From positions 1 to 64,000 of the forward strand of contig CAUJIK010000114.1 of NCBI GenBank assembly GCA_963205255.1: a stretch of DNA of 64,000 bases. The letters are read 5' to 3'. Shown here piece after piece: positions 32,281-43,698 of the stretch. Numbering within the stretch: the stretch's first letter is position 1; each line of letters opens with the position of its first letter. The notes under the pieces are model-generated. The model did no database searches. It saw only the letters and a list, made by a program, of their open reading frames with translations, and was not told the origin of the DNA. The DNA is from Pseudomonadota bacterium. Lineage in GTDB: Bacteria; Pseudomonadota; Gammaproteobacteria; Steroidobacterales; Steroidobacteraceae. Both the position numbers and the translations under genes were made by a program.

Positions 32281-33360
32281 ATGTCGCGGCGGATCATCGT
32301 CGCGCTCTCGGGCGGTGTGGACTCTGCCGTCACCGCCCTGCTGTTGCGTCGCGCCGGCCACGATGTGCAGGGCCTGTTCATGCACAACTGGGAAGAAGAC
32401 GACCAGGGCTATTGCAGCGCCGCCGAGGATTTCCAGGACGCCAGGCGCGTCGCGGCCGAGCTGGGCATTTCACTGCACCGCGTGGATCTGTCGCATGAAT
32501 ACCGCGAACGGGTGTTTGCGCATTTCCTGAGCGAATACCGCGCCGGCCGGACGCCCAATCCGGATGTGCTGTGCAACCGCGAGATCAAGTTCGGCGACTG
32601 CCTGCGCCATGCGCTGCGCCTGGGCGGTGAGCGCCTGGCCACCGGCCACTACGCCCAGCTGCGCGAGACGGCTGAAGGGCCTGAACTGCACAAGGGCGTG
32701 GACCCGGGGAAGGACCAGTCCTATTTCCTGCACGATGTACCGCGCGCGCGCTTCGCGCAGGCACTGCTGCCGCTGGGCGGGCTCCGCAAGGAGCAGGTGC
32801 GGGAGCTGGCGCGCGAAGCGGGGCTGCCGGTACATGACAAGCGCGACAGCACCGGCATCTGCTTCATCGGCGAACGGCCGTTCCGCGAATTCCTCGCTCG
32901 CTATGTGAGCCCGACGCCCGGCCCCATCGTCACGCCCGAAGGCGCACAGATCGGTGAACACACCGGCTTGGCGTTCTACACGCTCGGTCAGCGCGGCGGC
33001 ATCGGCATAGGAGGTCGCCGGGAGGGTGATGGCGAAGCCTGGTACGTGGCTGCCAAGGATCTGGCGCGCAATGCACTGGTGGTGGTCCAGGGCGCGCAAC
33101 ATCCGCTGCTGTTCAGCCACGGCGCCGAGGTTATCGCCTGCAACTGGCTGTGTGCGACACCCACGGCGCCGTTCGAGGCCACCGTCCGCCTGCGCTACCG
33201 GCAGGAGGACCAGCCCGCCCGCATCGAACCTCTGGATGCGACCCGTTTGCATCTGCGCACCGCCGAACCCCAACGCGCCGTGACCCCCGGCCAGTCCGCC
33301 GTGGTTTACCAGGGCACGCGTTGCCTGGGGGGAGGGGTTATCGACCGAACCGATATATAA
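32281..33360 (+). CDS. mnmA: tRNA-specific 2-thiouridylase MnmA
   Basis: The 359-aa protein has the PP-loop VALSGGVDSAV near residues 7-17. The two catalytic cysteines are both present: C98 in NPDVLCNREIKF and C194 in STGICFIGER. The C-terminal beta-barrels bind tRNA. It puts sulfur on U34 of tRNA-Lys, Glu and Gln with ATP and the Tus relay. It is 3 nt downstream of nudJ. Its TAA stop is within the -10 box of the acnA promoter. Confidence 0.96.
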   Translation: MSRRIIVALSGGVDSAVTALLLRRAGHDVQGLFMHNWEEDDQGYCSAAEDFQDARRVAAELGISLHRVDLSHEYRERVFAHFLSEYRAGRTPNPDVLCNREIKFGDCLRHALRLGGERLATGHYAQLRETAEGPELHKGVDPGKDQSYFLHDVPRARFAQALLPLGGLRKEQVRELAREAGLPVHDKRDSTGICFIGERPFREFLARYVSPTPGPIVTPEGAQIGEHTGLAFYTLGQRGGIGIGGRREGDGEAWYVAAKDLARNALVVVQGAQHPLLFSHGAEVIACNWLCATPTAPFEATVRLRYRQEDQPARIEPLDATRLHLRTAEPQRAVTPGQSAVVYQGTRCLGGGVIDRTDI

Positions 33361-33375
33361 TTCAGGGAATTTCCC
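33356..33375 (+). promoter_or_regulatory. acnA -10 box with palindrome at the start point
   Basis: TATAAT at 33356-33361 is a perfect -10, overlapping the mnmA stop. GGGAATTTCCC (33365-33375), a perfect 5-bp inverted repeat about one base, covers the predicted start point near 33368. The acnA ATG follows at 33391, with GGGAGAG as ribosome binding site. A repressor at the palindrome would block transcription. No good -35 is visible. Confidence 0.5.
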
Positions 33376-33390
33376 GGGAGAGTTAGTGGT

Positions 33391-36080
<2,690 letters not shown>

Positions 36081-36084
<4 letters not shown>

Positions 36085-36776
36085 TCGTCACGCCCGCAGA
36101 GCAGGCACATCCCGCATCGAAGACCGCGCCCCGGCTCGCGGTCTTCGATCTGGACGGCACGCTCACGCGGCGGGACACCTTTCTGCCTTTCGTCGGCGGG
36201 TTGCTGCTGCGCTCACCCTGGCGCTGGTGGCGGGTTCCCGGGTTGCTGTGGCTGACGCTGGGCTATTTCACCGGACGACTGGATCGCGGCGCCCTCAAGG
36301 GCGCCGTACTGCATCTGCTGTTCGGCGGGTTCAGCCGCGAACGCCTCGCGGAGCGCGCTTCCCGGCATGCGCAATGGGTGCTCGCGCGCGGCATGCACAC
36401 CGATGGCCTGCGCGCCTGGCGCGCCCACCAGGCCGCCGGTGACGAACTGATCCTGCTGTCGGCGAGCCCCGATCTGTATGTGCCCCTGATCGGCTCGCTG
36501 CTGGGCGCGGCCCATACATACTGCACGCCGGTGAAGTGGAATGGCGACCGTCTGGATGGGCGGCTGGCGGGCCCGAATCACCGTGGCGAGGTGAAGACCA
36601 GGGTGCTGGAGGGCCTTCGCGTCCGCCGACCGGGCATCGCGGTGATTGCCTACGGCAACAGCGTTTCGGACCTCGACCACATGCTGCGCTGTGACGAGGC
36701 TGTGTACGTGAACGGCGACAGGGCCCTTCAGGAGGCCCATACGCAGCCCTTCCTGCGCTGGGTACGCTGGCGCTGA
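36081..36776 (+). CDS. HAD-IB phosphatase, with a probable CTG start
   Basis: The 231-aa product has the HAD nucleophile motif [10 protein letters not shown] near residues 22-31, motif [11 protein letters not shown] near 122-130, a Lys in [10 protein letters not shown] and motif [15 protein letters not shown] near 193-205. This matches the HAD-IB group near SerB; the substrate is unknown. The essential DLDGTLT motif lies upstream of the first in-frame ATG, GTG or TTG (TTG 36201). The frame is closed by a TGA near 36012. The best start is CTG 36081, in a CTGA overlap with the acnA stop and 4-5 nt after AAGG. Starting at 36201 would remove the catalytic Asp pair. Confidence 0.85.
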
Positions 36777-36832
36777 AACGGCGTTAACATTGGGACATCA
36801 GCGGTCCAGCGAGACAACCGCGAGGAGGCTTG

Positions 36833-37804
36833 ATGAAGCGCCCTGACAACCGCATCCGCCCTTCCGAGATCACGCCGCCGGAAGTGTACTTCGACCGCCG
36901 CCAGATGATGGCGCTGGGGCTTGCCAGCCTCGCGGCCGGCGGCATTGCCGGCAGGCGCGCGCTGGCCGCTGAGGCAGGCAATGCATCGACGATCCTCGCG
37001 GCGCGCTACAAGGCCGCCCGCAACACGAAGCTGTCCATTGCCAGCACGCCCAATACCTACGAAGCCATCACCACCTACAACAACTTCTACGAATTCGGCA
37101 CCGACAAATCCGATCCGTCCCAGAACGCGCGCGAATTCCGCACCACGCCGTGGAATGTGGAGATCGGCGGCGAATGCGAGGTCAAGGGCAGCTTCACGCT
37201 GGAGGACATCCTCAAGCCGGTGACATTCGAAGAGCGCGTCTATCGCCTGCGCTGCGTTGAAGCCTGGTCGATGGTCATTCCGTGGGTGGGTTTTCCGCTT
37301 GCCGACCTGATCAAGCGCTTCAAGCCGACATCGAAGGCCAAGCATGTGGAGTTCACCACGCTGCTCGACCGGCAGCAGATGCCGGGCCAGCGCTACCGTG
37401 TGCTGGACTGGCCCTATGTCGAGGGTCTGCGCATGGACGAGGCCATGCACCCGCTCACCTTCATGGTGGTGGGCGTCTATGGCCGCATCCTGCCGAACCA
37501 GAACGGCGCGCCGCTGCGGCTGGTGACGCCATGGAAATACGGCTTCAAGAACATCAAGTCCATCGTGCGCATACGCTTCGTCGAGAAGCAGCCGCTCAAC
37601 AGCTGGCAGGTCGCCGCGCCCAATGAATATGGTTACTACGCCAACGTGAATCCCAAGGTCGACCACCCGCGCTGGAGCCAGGCTACCGAACGGCGCATCG
37701 GCGGCTCGCTGTTCGCCCAGCGCAGCGCCACCGAAATGTTCAACGGCTACGCCGAGCAGGTGGCATCGCTCTACGCCGGCATGGACCTCACGCGCAACTT
37801 TTGA
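36833..37804 (+). CDS. msrP: Periplasmic methionine-sulfoxide reductase, catalytic subunit MsrP
   Basis: The 323-aa protein has a Tat signal ([15 protein letters not shown], near residues 20-34) and the sulfite-oxidase-type molybdopterin fold with the Mo-binding Cys in [15 protein letters not shown], near residue 141. It repairs oxidised methionine in envelope proteins, with electrons from MsrQ. GAGGAGG (36822-36828) precedes ATG 36833. Its TGA overlaps the TTG start of msrQ. Confidence 0.95.
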   Translation: MKRPDNRIRPSEITPPEVYFDRRQMMALGLASLAAGGIAGRRALAAEAGNASTILAARYKAARNTKLSIASTPNTYEAITTYNNFYEFGTDKSDPSQNAREFRTTPWNVEIGGECEVKGSFTLEDILKPVTFEERVYRLRCVEAWSMVIPWVGFPLADLIKRFKPTSKAKHVEFTTLLDRQQMPGQRYRVLDWPYVEGLRMDEAMHPLTFMVVGVYGRILPNQNGAPLRLVTPWKYGFKNIKSIVRIRFVEKQPLNSWQVAAPNEYGYYANVNPKVDHPRWSQATERRIGGSLFAQRSATEMFNGYAEQVASLYAGMDLTRNF

Positions 37805-38442
37805 ACATCACGCAACGCTACCGCTGGCTGTACAAGCCGGCGGTTTTCATCATCGCCCTGCTGCCTCTGGCCCGTCTGGTGGCCGGAGCCTTCGGCATCG
37901 CCGGCATCAGCCTGGGCGCCGACCCGGTGAACGAGATCCTGCACGAATGCGGCAAGACCGCATTGCAGCTGCTGCTGATCACGCTTGCGGTGCGGCCGCT
38001 GGTGCGGCTGGGCAGATTGCACAACCTGCTGCGGTTGCGCCGCATGCTCGGGCTGTTCGCGGCGTTCTATGCGTTGCTGCACTTCGTCACCTACGCATGG
38101 CTGGACCAGAACCTCGACTTCCAGGCCATCCTCGCGGACATCCTCAAGCGTCCCTACATCACCATAGGCATGGCCGCGCTGCTGATGCTGGTGCCGCTGG
38201 CCGTGACCTCCACCAATGGATGGATGCGGCGGCTGGGGCGCCGCTGGCAGAAACTGCACTACCTCATCTACCCCATCGCCATCCTCGGCGTGTGGCACTT
38301 CTGGTGGCAGGTGAAGGCCGACATCCGCGAGCCGCTGGCGTACGCGGCCATACTGGCGGCACTGCTGGGTTACCGGGTAGTCGTCAAAGCGAGGTCCGTA
38401 TCTGCCACAGCTCGGGGAAGAAGCGCAGATCCAGCGCCTTAG
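37801..38442 (+). CDS. msrQ: Heme-binding membrane subunit MsrQ
   Basis: The 213-aa protein has six hydrophobic segments of the ferric-reductase-like domain. Heme-ligand histidines lie in EILHECGK (near residue 48), [10 protein letters not shown] (near 96), KLHYLIYP (near 153) and VWHFWW (near 166). It carries electrons from the quinone pool to MsrP. The start is TTG 37801 in a TTGA overlap with msrP. The 3' end overlaps the convergent kynA by 59 bp; the last 15-20 residues are unconserved and polar. Confidence 0.92.
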   Translation: MNITQRYRWLYKPAVFIIALLPLARLVAGAFGIAGISLGADPVNEILHECGKTALQLLLITLAVRPLVRLGRLHNLLRLRRMLGLFAAFYALLHFVTYAWLDQNLDFQAILADILKRPYITIGMAALLMLVPLAVTSTNGWMRRLGRRWQKLHYLIYPIAILGVWHFWWQVKADIREPLAYAAILAALLGYRVVVKARSVSATARGRSADPAP

Positions 38443-39238
38443 CCAGGTAGTTCACGCCGCTGGTGCCGCCAGTGCCCGGCTTGTTGCCGATGATGCGCTC
38501 CACGGTCGTGACGTGCTGGAAACGCCACGACCGGAAGCGATGGTCCAGGTCGACGAGCCCTTCGGCCAGCTCGTACAGGTCCCAGTCTTTCTGCGCGTTG
38601 TGATACACGCCGAGCCAGGCCGCGGCCACCGTCTTGCTGGGCACATAAGGCTCGCTGAAATTCCGGTCACGGACCTCCACCGGTATGCCATAGCCGCGCC
38701 GGCTGAGCAGCCGCAGCACCTCGTCGTAAAGGCTCGGCGCATGCAGCGCCTTCTCCAGCCGCGCATAGTCGGCAGGGTTGCGCTGGTGGACGCGGATCAT
38801 GTCGGCGTTCTTGTTGCCGAGACCGAACTCCACCAGCCGGTATTGCGCTGACTGGAATCCCGAGGAGCGCCCCAGCGCATTGCGGAAGGAGGAATAGTCC
38901 GCGGGCGTCATGGTCGAGAGCACCGGCCAGATCCCGACCAGCTGCTCCTGGATGCCGGCGATGCGCCGCAGCGCCTTGAAGGACGGCGCCAGATCGTCCT
39001 TCACCACGCATTCCGTGACCAGCTTCAGCTCGTGGAGGAGCAGGTTGAGCCACAGTTCCGAAACCTGGTGCACGACGATGAACAGCATCTCGTCGTGCTG
39101 GAAGGAATTGGGCTTCTGTGCCGACAGCAGCCGCTCCAGTTGCAGGTATTCGCCGTAAGACTGGGAGCTGCCCAGATCCCAGTGCACGGATTCGCCGGAC
39201 AGATCCACGCGGCTGCGTGGCTGCGGGGTCTCGCTCAT
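38384..39238 (-). CDS. kynA: Tryptophan 2,3-dioxygenase
   Basis: The 284-aa protein has the TDO landmarks: YGEYLQLERLLSAQ near residues 28-41, HDEMLFIVVHQVSELW near 48-63 with the substrate His, FRSWRFQHVTTVERIIG with the heme His near 239, and GTGGTSGVNYL near 256. It opens the indole ring of L-Trp with O2 to give N-formylkynurenine. No other kynurenine genes are near. The start overlaps the YgjP-like gene stop by ATGA. Confidence 0.95.
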   Translation of the reverse strand: MSETPQPRSRVDLSGESVHWDLGSSQSYGEYLQLERLLSAQKPNSFQHDEMLFIVVHQVSELWLNLLLHELKLVTECVVKDDLAPSFKALRRIAGIQEQLVGIWPVLSTMTPADYSSFRNALGRSSGFQSAQYRLVEFGLGNKNADMIRVHQRNPADYARLEKALHAPSLYDEVLRLLSRRGYGIPVEVRDRNFSEPYVPSKTVAAAWLGVYHNAQKDWDLYELAEGLVDLDHRFRSWRFQHVTTVERIIGNKPGTGGTSGVNYLAKALDLRFFPELWQIRTSL

Positions 39239-39975
39239 GATTCTCCTTCCCTAGCCAGCAGCCAGTGCGGGACCCGGGCCCATCCCTGCCCGAGCTCGCG
39301 ATCAAGCCGCTGCCATTGCGGCTCACAGGCCGCGACACAGCGCCAGAATGCGGCGGAATGGTTCATGTGGCGAGTATGCGCAAGTTCGTGGCACATCAGG
39401 TAGCGCAGAACCGCCGGCGTCTGGAAAAGCAGGGCCAGGTTGAGCGAAATGGCGCCGCGCGTCGAGCAGCTGCCCCAGCGGCTGCGCTGGGTGCGCACGC
39501 AGAGCGTCCGGTAGTGGAAGCCGAACTGGCTGGCGAGCTCTGCCAGGCGGGGTTCGAAGGCCGCGCGCGCATGCGCCAGCAGCCAGCGGCGCAGGACCCG
39601 CCGCAGGCCTGGCCCGTCGCCCTGCCCTCGCAGACTCAGGCAGCCCTCGGCCACCTGCCCGATCCGCGCACGGCCGCTGCCGGCAGCCAGATGCAGTCGC
39701 CAGCGCTCACCGAGGGCCGACAGTTCAAGGGTGTCGGGCGGAAACGGCGCCTGCGGCCGCCACAGCGCGCGCCTGCGCCGCACCTGCTCGGCTATCCATT
39801 CGCTGCGGCTGTCGAAGAATGCGCGGGCGTGCCGCTCGGAGACGCCACGGGGCACCACGAGCTCGATGCCGCCATCCAGATGCACGCGCACCGCCACGCG
39901 CCGCGCCCGTTCGCTGAAACGCACGCGGGGCTCGCCGAGCGATGCGTCCCACAGCCCAAGCTGCACGGCCGACAA
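39235..39975 (-). CDS. YgjP-like metallopeptidase (DUF45)
   Basis: From TTG 39975 the product is 246 aa. It has the zinc motif MCHELAHTRHMNHS near residue 190, with the third ligand further on, and the RSRWGSCSTRGAISLN segment typical of DUF45/WLM-type proteins. The N-terminal beta-rich part (SERARRVAVRVHLDGGIELV) also fits. The substrate is unknown. The frame stays open far upstream, opposite tatD, but that part is not conserved. TTG 39975 is 25 bp from the divergent tatD start; GTG 39966 is an alternative. It overlaps kynA by ATGA. Confidence 0.82.
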   Translation of the reverse strand: MSAVQLGLWDASLGEPRVRFSERARRVAVRVHLDGGIELVVPRGVSERHARAFFDSRSEWIAEQVRRRRALWRPQAPFPPDTLELSALGERWRLHLAAGSGRARIGQVAEGCLSLRGQGDGPGLRRVLRRWLLAHARAAFEPRLAELASQFGFHYRTLCVRTQRSRWGSCSTRGAISLNLALLFQTPAVLRYLMCHELAHTRHMNHSAAFWRCVAACEPQWQRLDRELGQGWARVPHWLLAREGES

Positions 39976-39999
39976 GGTGTTGTCGGCTATCCTCTCGCG

Positions 40000-40836
40000 A
40001 TGACCCACACCGCGATGATAGCAGTGAGCCCTCCTCCCGACCTGGTCGACATCGGCGCCAATCTCACGCACGAGAGCTTCCAGCAGGATCTGGACGCCGT
40101 GATGAAACGCGCCGCGGACAGCGGCGTGCAGCGCCTGGTGGTGACCGGCACCAGCGTCGCAGGCACACAGGCGGCCATCGACCTTCATGCCCGCTGGCCC
40201 GACCGGCTGTTCGCCACCTGCGGCATTCATCCGCATCACGCCGCCGAACTGGACGACGCGGCGTACGGGTCGCTGCGGGAGATGGCGACCAGGGCCGGTG
40301 TGGTCGCCATCGGCGAGTGCGGCCTCGACTATTACCGCAACTATTCGCCGCGCGCAGCGCAGCTCGCCGCATTCCGCCGCCAGCTGGAGCTGGCGGTGCA
40401 GGCCGGCAAACCTGTGTTCCTGCATCAGCGCGATGCGCACGCGGATTTCGCGGCCATCGTCCGGGAATTCCGCTCCAGCCTGGTCGGCGGCGTCGCCCAT
40501 TGCTTCACCGGCCATGCCGCGGAACTCGAGGAATGTCTGGAACTGGATCTGGCCATCGGCATCACCGGGTGGATCTGCGACGAGCGGCGCGGCAGGCACT
40601 TGTTGCCGCTGGTGCGTGAAATACCCCGGGGCAGGCTCATGATCGAAACCGATGCGCCCTATCTGCTGCCGCGCAGCCTCAGACCCGCGCCCGGCAGCCG
40701 TCGCAACGAACCGGCGTTCCTGGTCGAGGTGGCGCGCGTGGTCGCCGCGGCAAGGCAGGAGAGCCTGGAAGAGCTGGCGGTCCACAGCACGGCCGCCGCG
40801 CAGGCCTTCTTCGCCCTGCCCGCCGCGAACGGCTAG
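40000..40836 (+). CDS. tatD: TatD-family metal-dependent hydrolase
   Basis: The 278-aa TIM-barrel protein has LVDIGANLTHESF near residue 15, ATCGIHPHHAAEL near 73-85, IGECGLDYYRNYSP near 103-116, FLHQRDAH, HCFTG near 163 and the metal Asp in MIETDAPYLLP near 212. These are all the TatD DNase motifs. TatD proteins are 3'-5' exonucleases and endonucleases linked to DNA quality control. ATG 40000 is used; ATG 40015 is an alternative. It converges on the NERD gene with 12 bp between stops. Confidence 0.9.
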   Translation: MTHTAMIAVSPPPDLVDIGANLTHESFQQDLDAVMKRAADSGVQRLVVTGTSVAGTQAAIDLHARWPDRLFATCGIHPHHAAELDDAAYGSLREMATRAGVVAIGECGLDYYRNYSPRAAQLAAFRRQLELAVQAGKPVFLHQRDAHADFAAIVREFRSSLVGGVAHCFTGHAAELEECLELDLAIGITGWICDERRGRHLLPLVREIPRGRLMIETDAPYLLPRSLRPAPGSRRNEPAFLVEVARVVAAARQESLEELAVHSTAAAQAFFALPAANG

Positions 40837-40848
40837 CAGGCCGCGCGC

Positions 40849-41496
40849 CTATTCCTGGAAGACCTCGGCGAGGAAGGAAGGCTGCCGCCGCAACGGGCTT
40901 GCCGACACGGACTGGCACAGTTGCTGCCACTGTTCACGGTAGCCATCCACCCAGTTCTGGGTCGCCTCGCTGTCCGGCGGCGGGAACTCGGCGCCCAGTG
41001 AATCGACCATCAGCGTCCAGCGCGGCAGCCCTTTGGGGAAACGCCCCTTGCGGGTGAACAGCACCCTGCCCTCGACCGGCAGATCGCCCGCAAACTGCTT
41101 CACCGCCGCGACGCGGTCGTAAAGCGCATGCTGGGGATTGGGGAAGGTGGCACGGTCCGCACTGCTCATGACCGTCCATTCGGTCATCTGGTCGCCGCCG
41201 AAGATGTTGCCCTTCACGTTGCGCAGGTCGATGACGACGACGCCACGGGAAGTCAGCAGCAGATAGTCGACGTGCATGGAACCTTCCATGCCGTCCGGCA
41301 CCAGCACGTCGCGCAGATATTCGACACTGGTGGCGATGATGGCTTCGTGCAGCCGGCGCCGTTCGCGCCGCCGCCGGACCGTGCGCAGCACGTAAAGCAG
41401 CGCCGCCACCCCATAGACCACCAGCACCGAAGCACCGATGAGGCGATTTTGCGGCGAATCCATTCGCTGCAGGACATCGTCAACCGTCAATTGCAT
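40849..41496 (-). CDS. NERD-domain protein with N-terminal membrane helix
   Basis: The 215-aa protein has a membrane helix at about residues 19-38, a basic stretch (RTVRRRRERRR) and a NERD-like nuclease-related domain: HVDYLLLTSRGVVVIDLRNVKGNIFG near residues 75-100, shown here in short form, with the acidic Asp/Glu positions. NERD domains are weakly characterised and thought to be nucleases. The start at ATG 41496 overlaps the thrC end by 17 nt; ATG 41463 is an alternative. It probably follows thrC as the last gene of that operon. Confidence 0.75.
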   Translation of the reverse strand: MQLTVDDVLQRMDSPQNRLIGASVLVVYGVAALLYVLRTVRRRRERRRLHEAIIATSVEYLRDVLVPDGMEGSMHVDYLLLTSRGVVVIDLRNVKGNIFGGDQMTEWTVMSSADRATFPNPQHALYDRVAAVKQFAGDLPVEGRVLFTRKGRFPKGLPRWTLMVDSLGAEFPPPDSEATQNWVDGYREQWQQLCQSVSASPLRRQPSFLAEVFQE

Positions 41497-42766
41497 GCCG
41501 CAGTGCGTTCAGATTCGCATCCAGTTCGCCGAAGCTCGAAGGCAGATCATAGAGCCGGCGCAGGTTCTCCGGAACCGCAACTTCGCCCACGAGCGGTTCC
41601 ACGATTTCGCGGAACTTGGCCGGATGCGCCGTCGAGACGATCACCCACTGCCGGCGCCGCTCGGCCTCCGGCAGCAAGGCATGCACCTCGGCCGCGGTCG
41701 CCGTGTGCGGACACCATGTCTCGCCGTAACGCGCATGATCGGCACGGATGCGCGCGCGGATCTGTTCATCGCTGACGCTGAACGCCGCAAGCCGCGCCGC
41801 GAATTCGGCCGCCCCCGGGTACAGGGCCAGCAGCCTTTCCAGATTGCTGGGGTTGCCCACATCCATGGCCGATGCCAGCGTCGCGACGCTGGGCCGCGGC
41901 AGCAGCTGGCCGGTCGCCAGGAAATCCGGCACCGTGCGATTGGCGTTGTGCGCCAGCACGATGCGGTCGATGGGGAAACCCATCTGCCGCGCCCACACGC
42001 AGGCCGCGGAATTGCCGAGATTGCCGCTGGGGATGATGTAGGAGGCATTGCTGCCGGTCTGCTGCCGGATGGCAAGACTGCTGGCGGCGTAGTACACCGC
42101 CTGCGGCAGCAGACGTCCGAGATTGATGCTGTTGGCCGAGGAAAGATCGACCTGCGTGCGCATGGTCTGGTCGAGGAAGGCCTCCTTCACCAGCCGCTGG
42201 CAGTCATCGAAACTGCCGCGCACGGCAAAGCTCTTCACGTTGTCGCCCCAGCAGGTCAGCTGCTGTTGCTGGGTCGGAGAGACCAGCCCCTTGGGGAACA
42301 GCACCACGACTTCGATGCCTGGCCGGCGATGGAAGGCCGCCGCGACGGCGCCGCCGGTATCACCCGACGTCGCGACCAGGATGCGCAGCACCCGGCCACC
42401 GGCGCGCGGGATGCGCGCCAGGCTCGCGGCGAGGAAGCGCGCGCCGAAATCCTTGAATGCCGCCGTGGGCCCGTGGAACAGCTCCAGCACGCGCAGGTGC
42501 GCGTCATCACCCACTGGTTTGAGCGGCGCCGGAAAGCTGAAGGCATCGGCATTGATCGCCGGAATCTGGGCTGCCAGCGGATCTTCGGCGGCGAATGCGC
42601 CGATCAACAGGTTCGCAAGCTCCGGCAGAGCCGCGGGCTGTGCGGCGGCGCCGAGTTGCGGCCACTGGGTGGGCACATAAAGGCCACCATCCGGCGCCAG
42701 ACCCTGCAGCAGGGCCTGACTGAAGCCGACGGCGGGCGCCTGGCCGCGTGTGCTGGGAAACATCAT
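41480..42766 (-). CDS. thrC: Threonine synthase
   Basis: The 428-aa PLP enzyme has the cofactor Lys in PTAAFKDFGARFL near residue 98. It also has LVATSGDTGGAVAAAF near 124-139, DLSSANSINLGRLLPQ and SGNLGNSAACVWAR. It converts O-phosphohomoserine to threonine. ATG 42766 makes an ATGA overlap with the thrB stop. It is the third gene of thrABC. Confidence 0.96.
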   Translation of the reverse strand: MMFPSTRGQAPAVGFSQALLQGLAPDGGLYVPTQWPQLGAAAQPAALPELANLLIGAFAAEDPLAAQIPAINADAFSFPAPLKPVGDDAHLRVLELFHGPTAAFKDFGARFLAASLARIPRAGGRVLRILVATSGDTGGAVAAAFHRRPGIEVVVLFPKGLVSPTQQQQLTCWGDNVKSFAVRGSFDDCQRLVKEAFLDQTMRTQVDLSSANSINLGRLLPQAVYYAASSLAIRQQTGSNASYIIPSGNLGNSAACVWARQMGFPIDRIVLAHNANRTVPDFLATGQLLPRPSVATLASAMDVGNPSNLERLLALYPGAAEFAARLAAFSVSDEQIRARIRADHARYGETWCPHTATAAEVHALLPEAERRRQWVIVSTAHPAKFREIVEPLVGEVAVPENLRRLYDLPSSFGELDANLNALRHAIDG

Positions 42767-43698
42767 GTGCTGCTCACCACGCGGGCGCCGCTGGAGCGCA
42801 GCGACACGGCCCATCGGTCGGTTTCAGTGCCCTGGGAACGGAATGCATCGACCATGGCATCGCGCACCGCAGCGGCATCAGACTCCAGGCACAATGCGAA
42901 CATTGTCGGGCCGGCGCCGGAAATGGAACAACCCAGCGCGCCGCTGGCGAGCGCCGCCGCGCGCACTTCGGCGAAGCCCGGAATCAGCACCTGCCGCTGC
43001 TTCTCGATGATGACATCCTCGAGCGAGGCCTTGATCAGATCCAGATCGTCGGTGTAGCAACCGGAGATGAAGCCGGCCAGGTTCGCCGTCTGCCACACAA
43101 AATCCGACAGGTGCACGGTGTGCGAAAGGATGGCGCGCGCCTGCTTGGTGGGCACCTGCAGATGCGGATGCACGATCACGGCATGAATCTGCGCCGGCAC
43201 CGGAATCTGCTTCACCCGCGGATGGTCGATGCCCACGGTGAGCACCAGCCCGCCGAACAGTGACGGCGAGATGTTGTCGGCGTGGCGCGAGCCGCTGGCG
43301 ACGGCCTCTCCTTCCATCGCCGCCTTCAACAGCTCGATGCGCGTCATGGGCTCGGGCAGCATGGCATTGGCGGCGACCACTGCCGCCACCGCGGAGGCCG
43401 CGGACCCTCCCAGCCCTGAGGCCAGCGGGATTCCCTTGTCGATCTCCATCTCGAAGCCGAACGGCAGATCCCGTGATTCGATCAGCGCCAGCAACGCGCG
43501 TCCCGCCGTGTTCTTCTCCGCTTCCAGCGGCAGGTCTTCGACCACTCCACGGATAGCCTTCACCCGCACTTCTGGCTGCGGCAGGCGCCGCAGCTGTACA
43601 TGGTCGCCCAGCGCGTCGACGGCAAAGCCGAGGATGTCGAAACCGATGGCGACGTTGGCCACCGAGGCGGGCGCGAAAGCGGTAACCACTTGGTTCAC
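42763..43698 (-). CDS. thrB: Homoserine kinase (GHMP family)
   Basis: The 311-aa protein has the GHMP phosphate-binding loop PLASGLGGSAASAVA near residues 90-104 (start PLASGLG), AFAPASVANVAIGFD at the N terminus and GCSISGAGPTMFAL near the C terminus. It phosphorylates homoserine with ATP. The start is GTG 43698 in a GTGA overlap with thrA, and the stop is in ATGA with thrC, so translation of thrABC is tightly coupled. Confidence 0.96.
   Translation of the reverse strand: MNQVVTAFAPASVANVAIGFDILGFAVDALGDHVQLRRLPQPEVRVKAIRGVVEDLPLEAEKNTAGRALLALIESRDLPFGFEMEIDKGIPLASGLGGSAASAVAAVVAANAMLPEPMTRIELLKAAMEGEAVASGSRHADNISPSLFGGLVLTVGIDHPRVKQIPVPAQIHAVIVHPHLQVPTKQARAILSHTVHLSDFVWQTANLAGFISGCYTDDLDLIKASLEDVIIEKQRQVLIPGFAEVRAAALASGALGCSISGAGPTMFALCLESDAAAVRDAMVDAFRSQGTETDRWAVSLRSSGARVVSST

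Noticed and set aside
39265..39999. An N-terminal extension of tatD opposite the YgjP-like gene.
   Set aside because: TatD similarity starts only at about 40030, and the extension is antisense to a conserved metallopeptidase.
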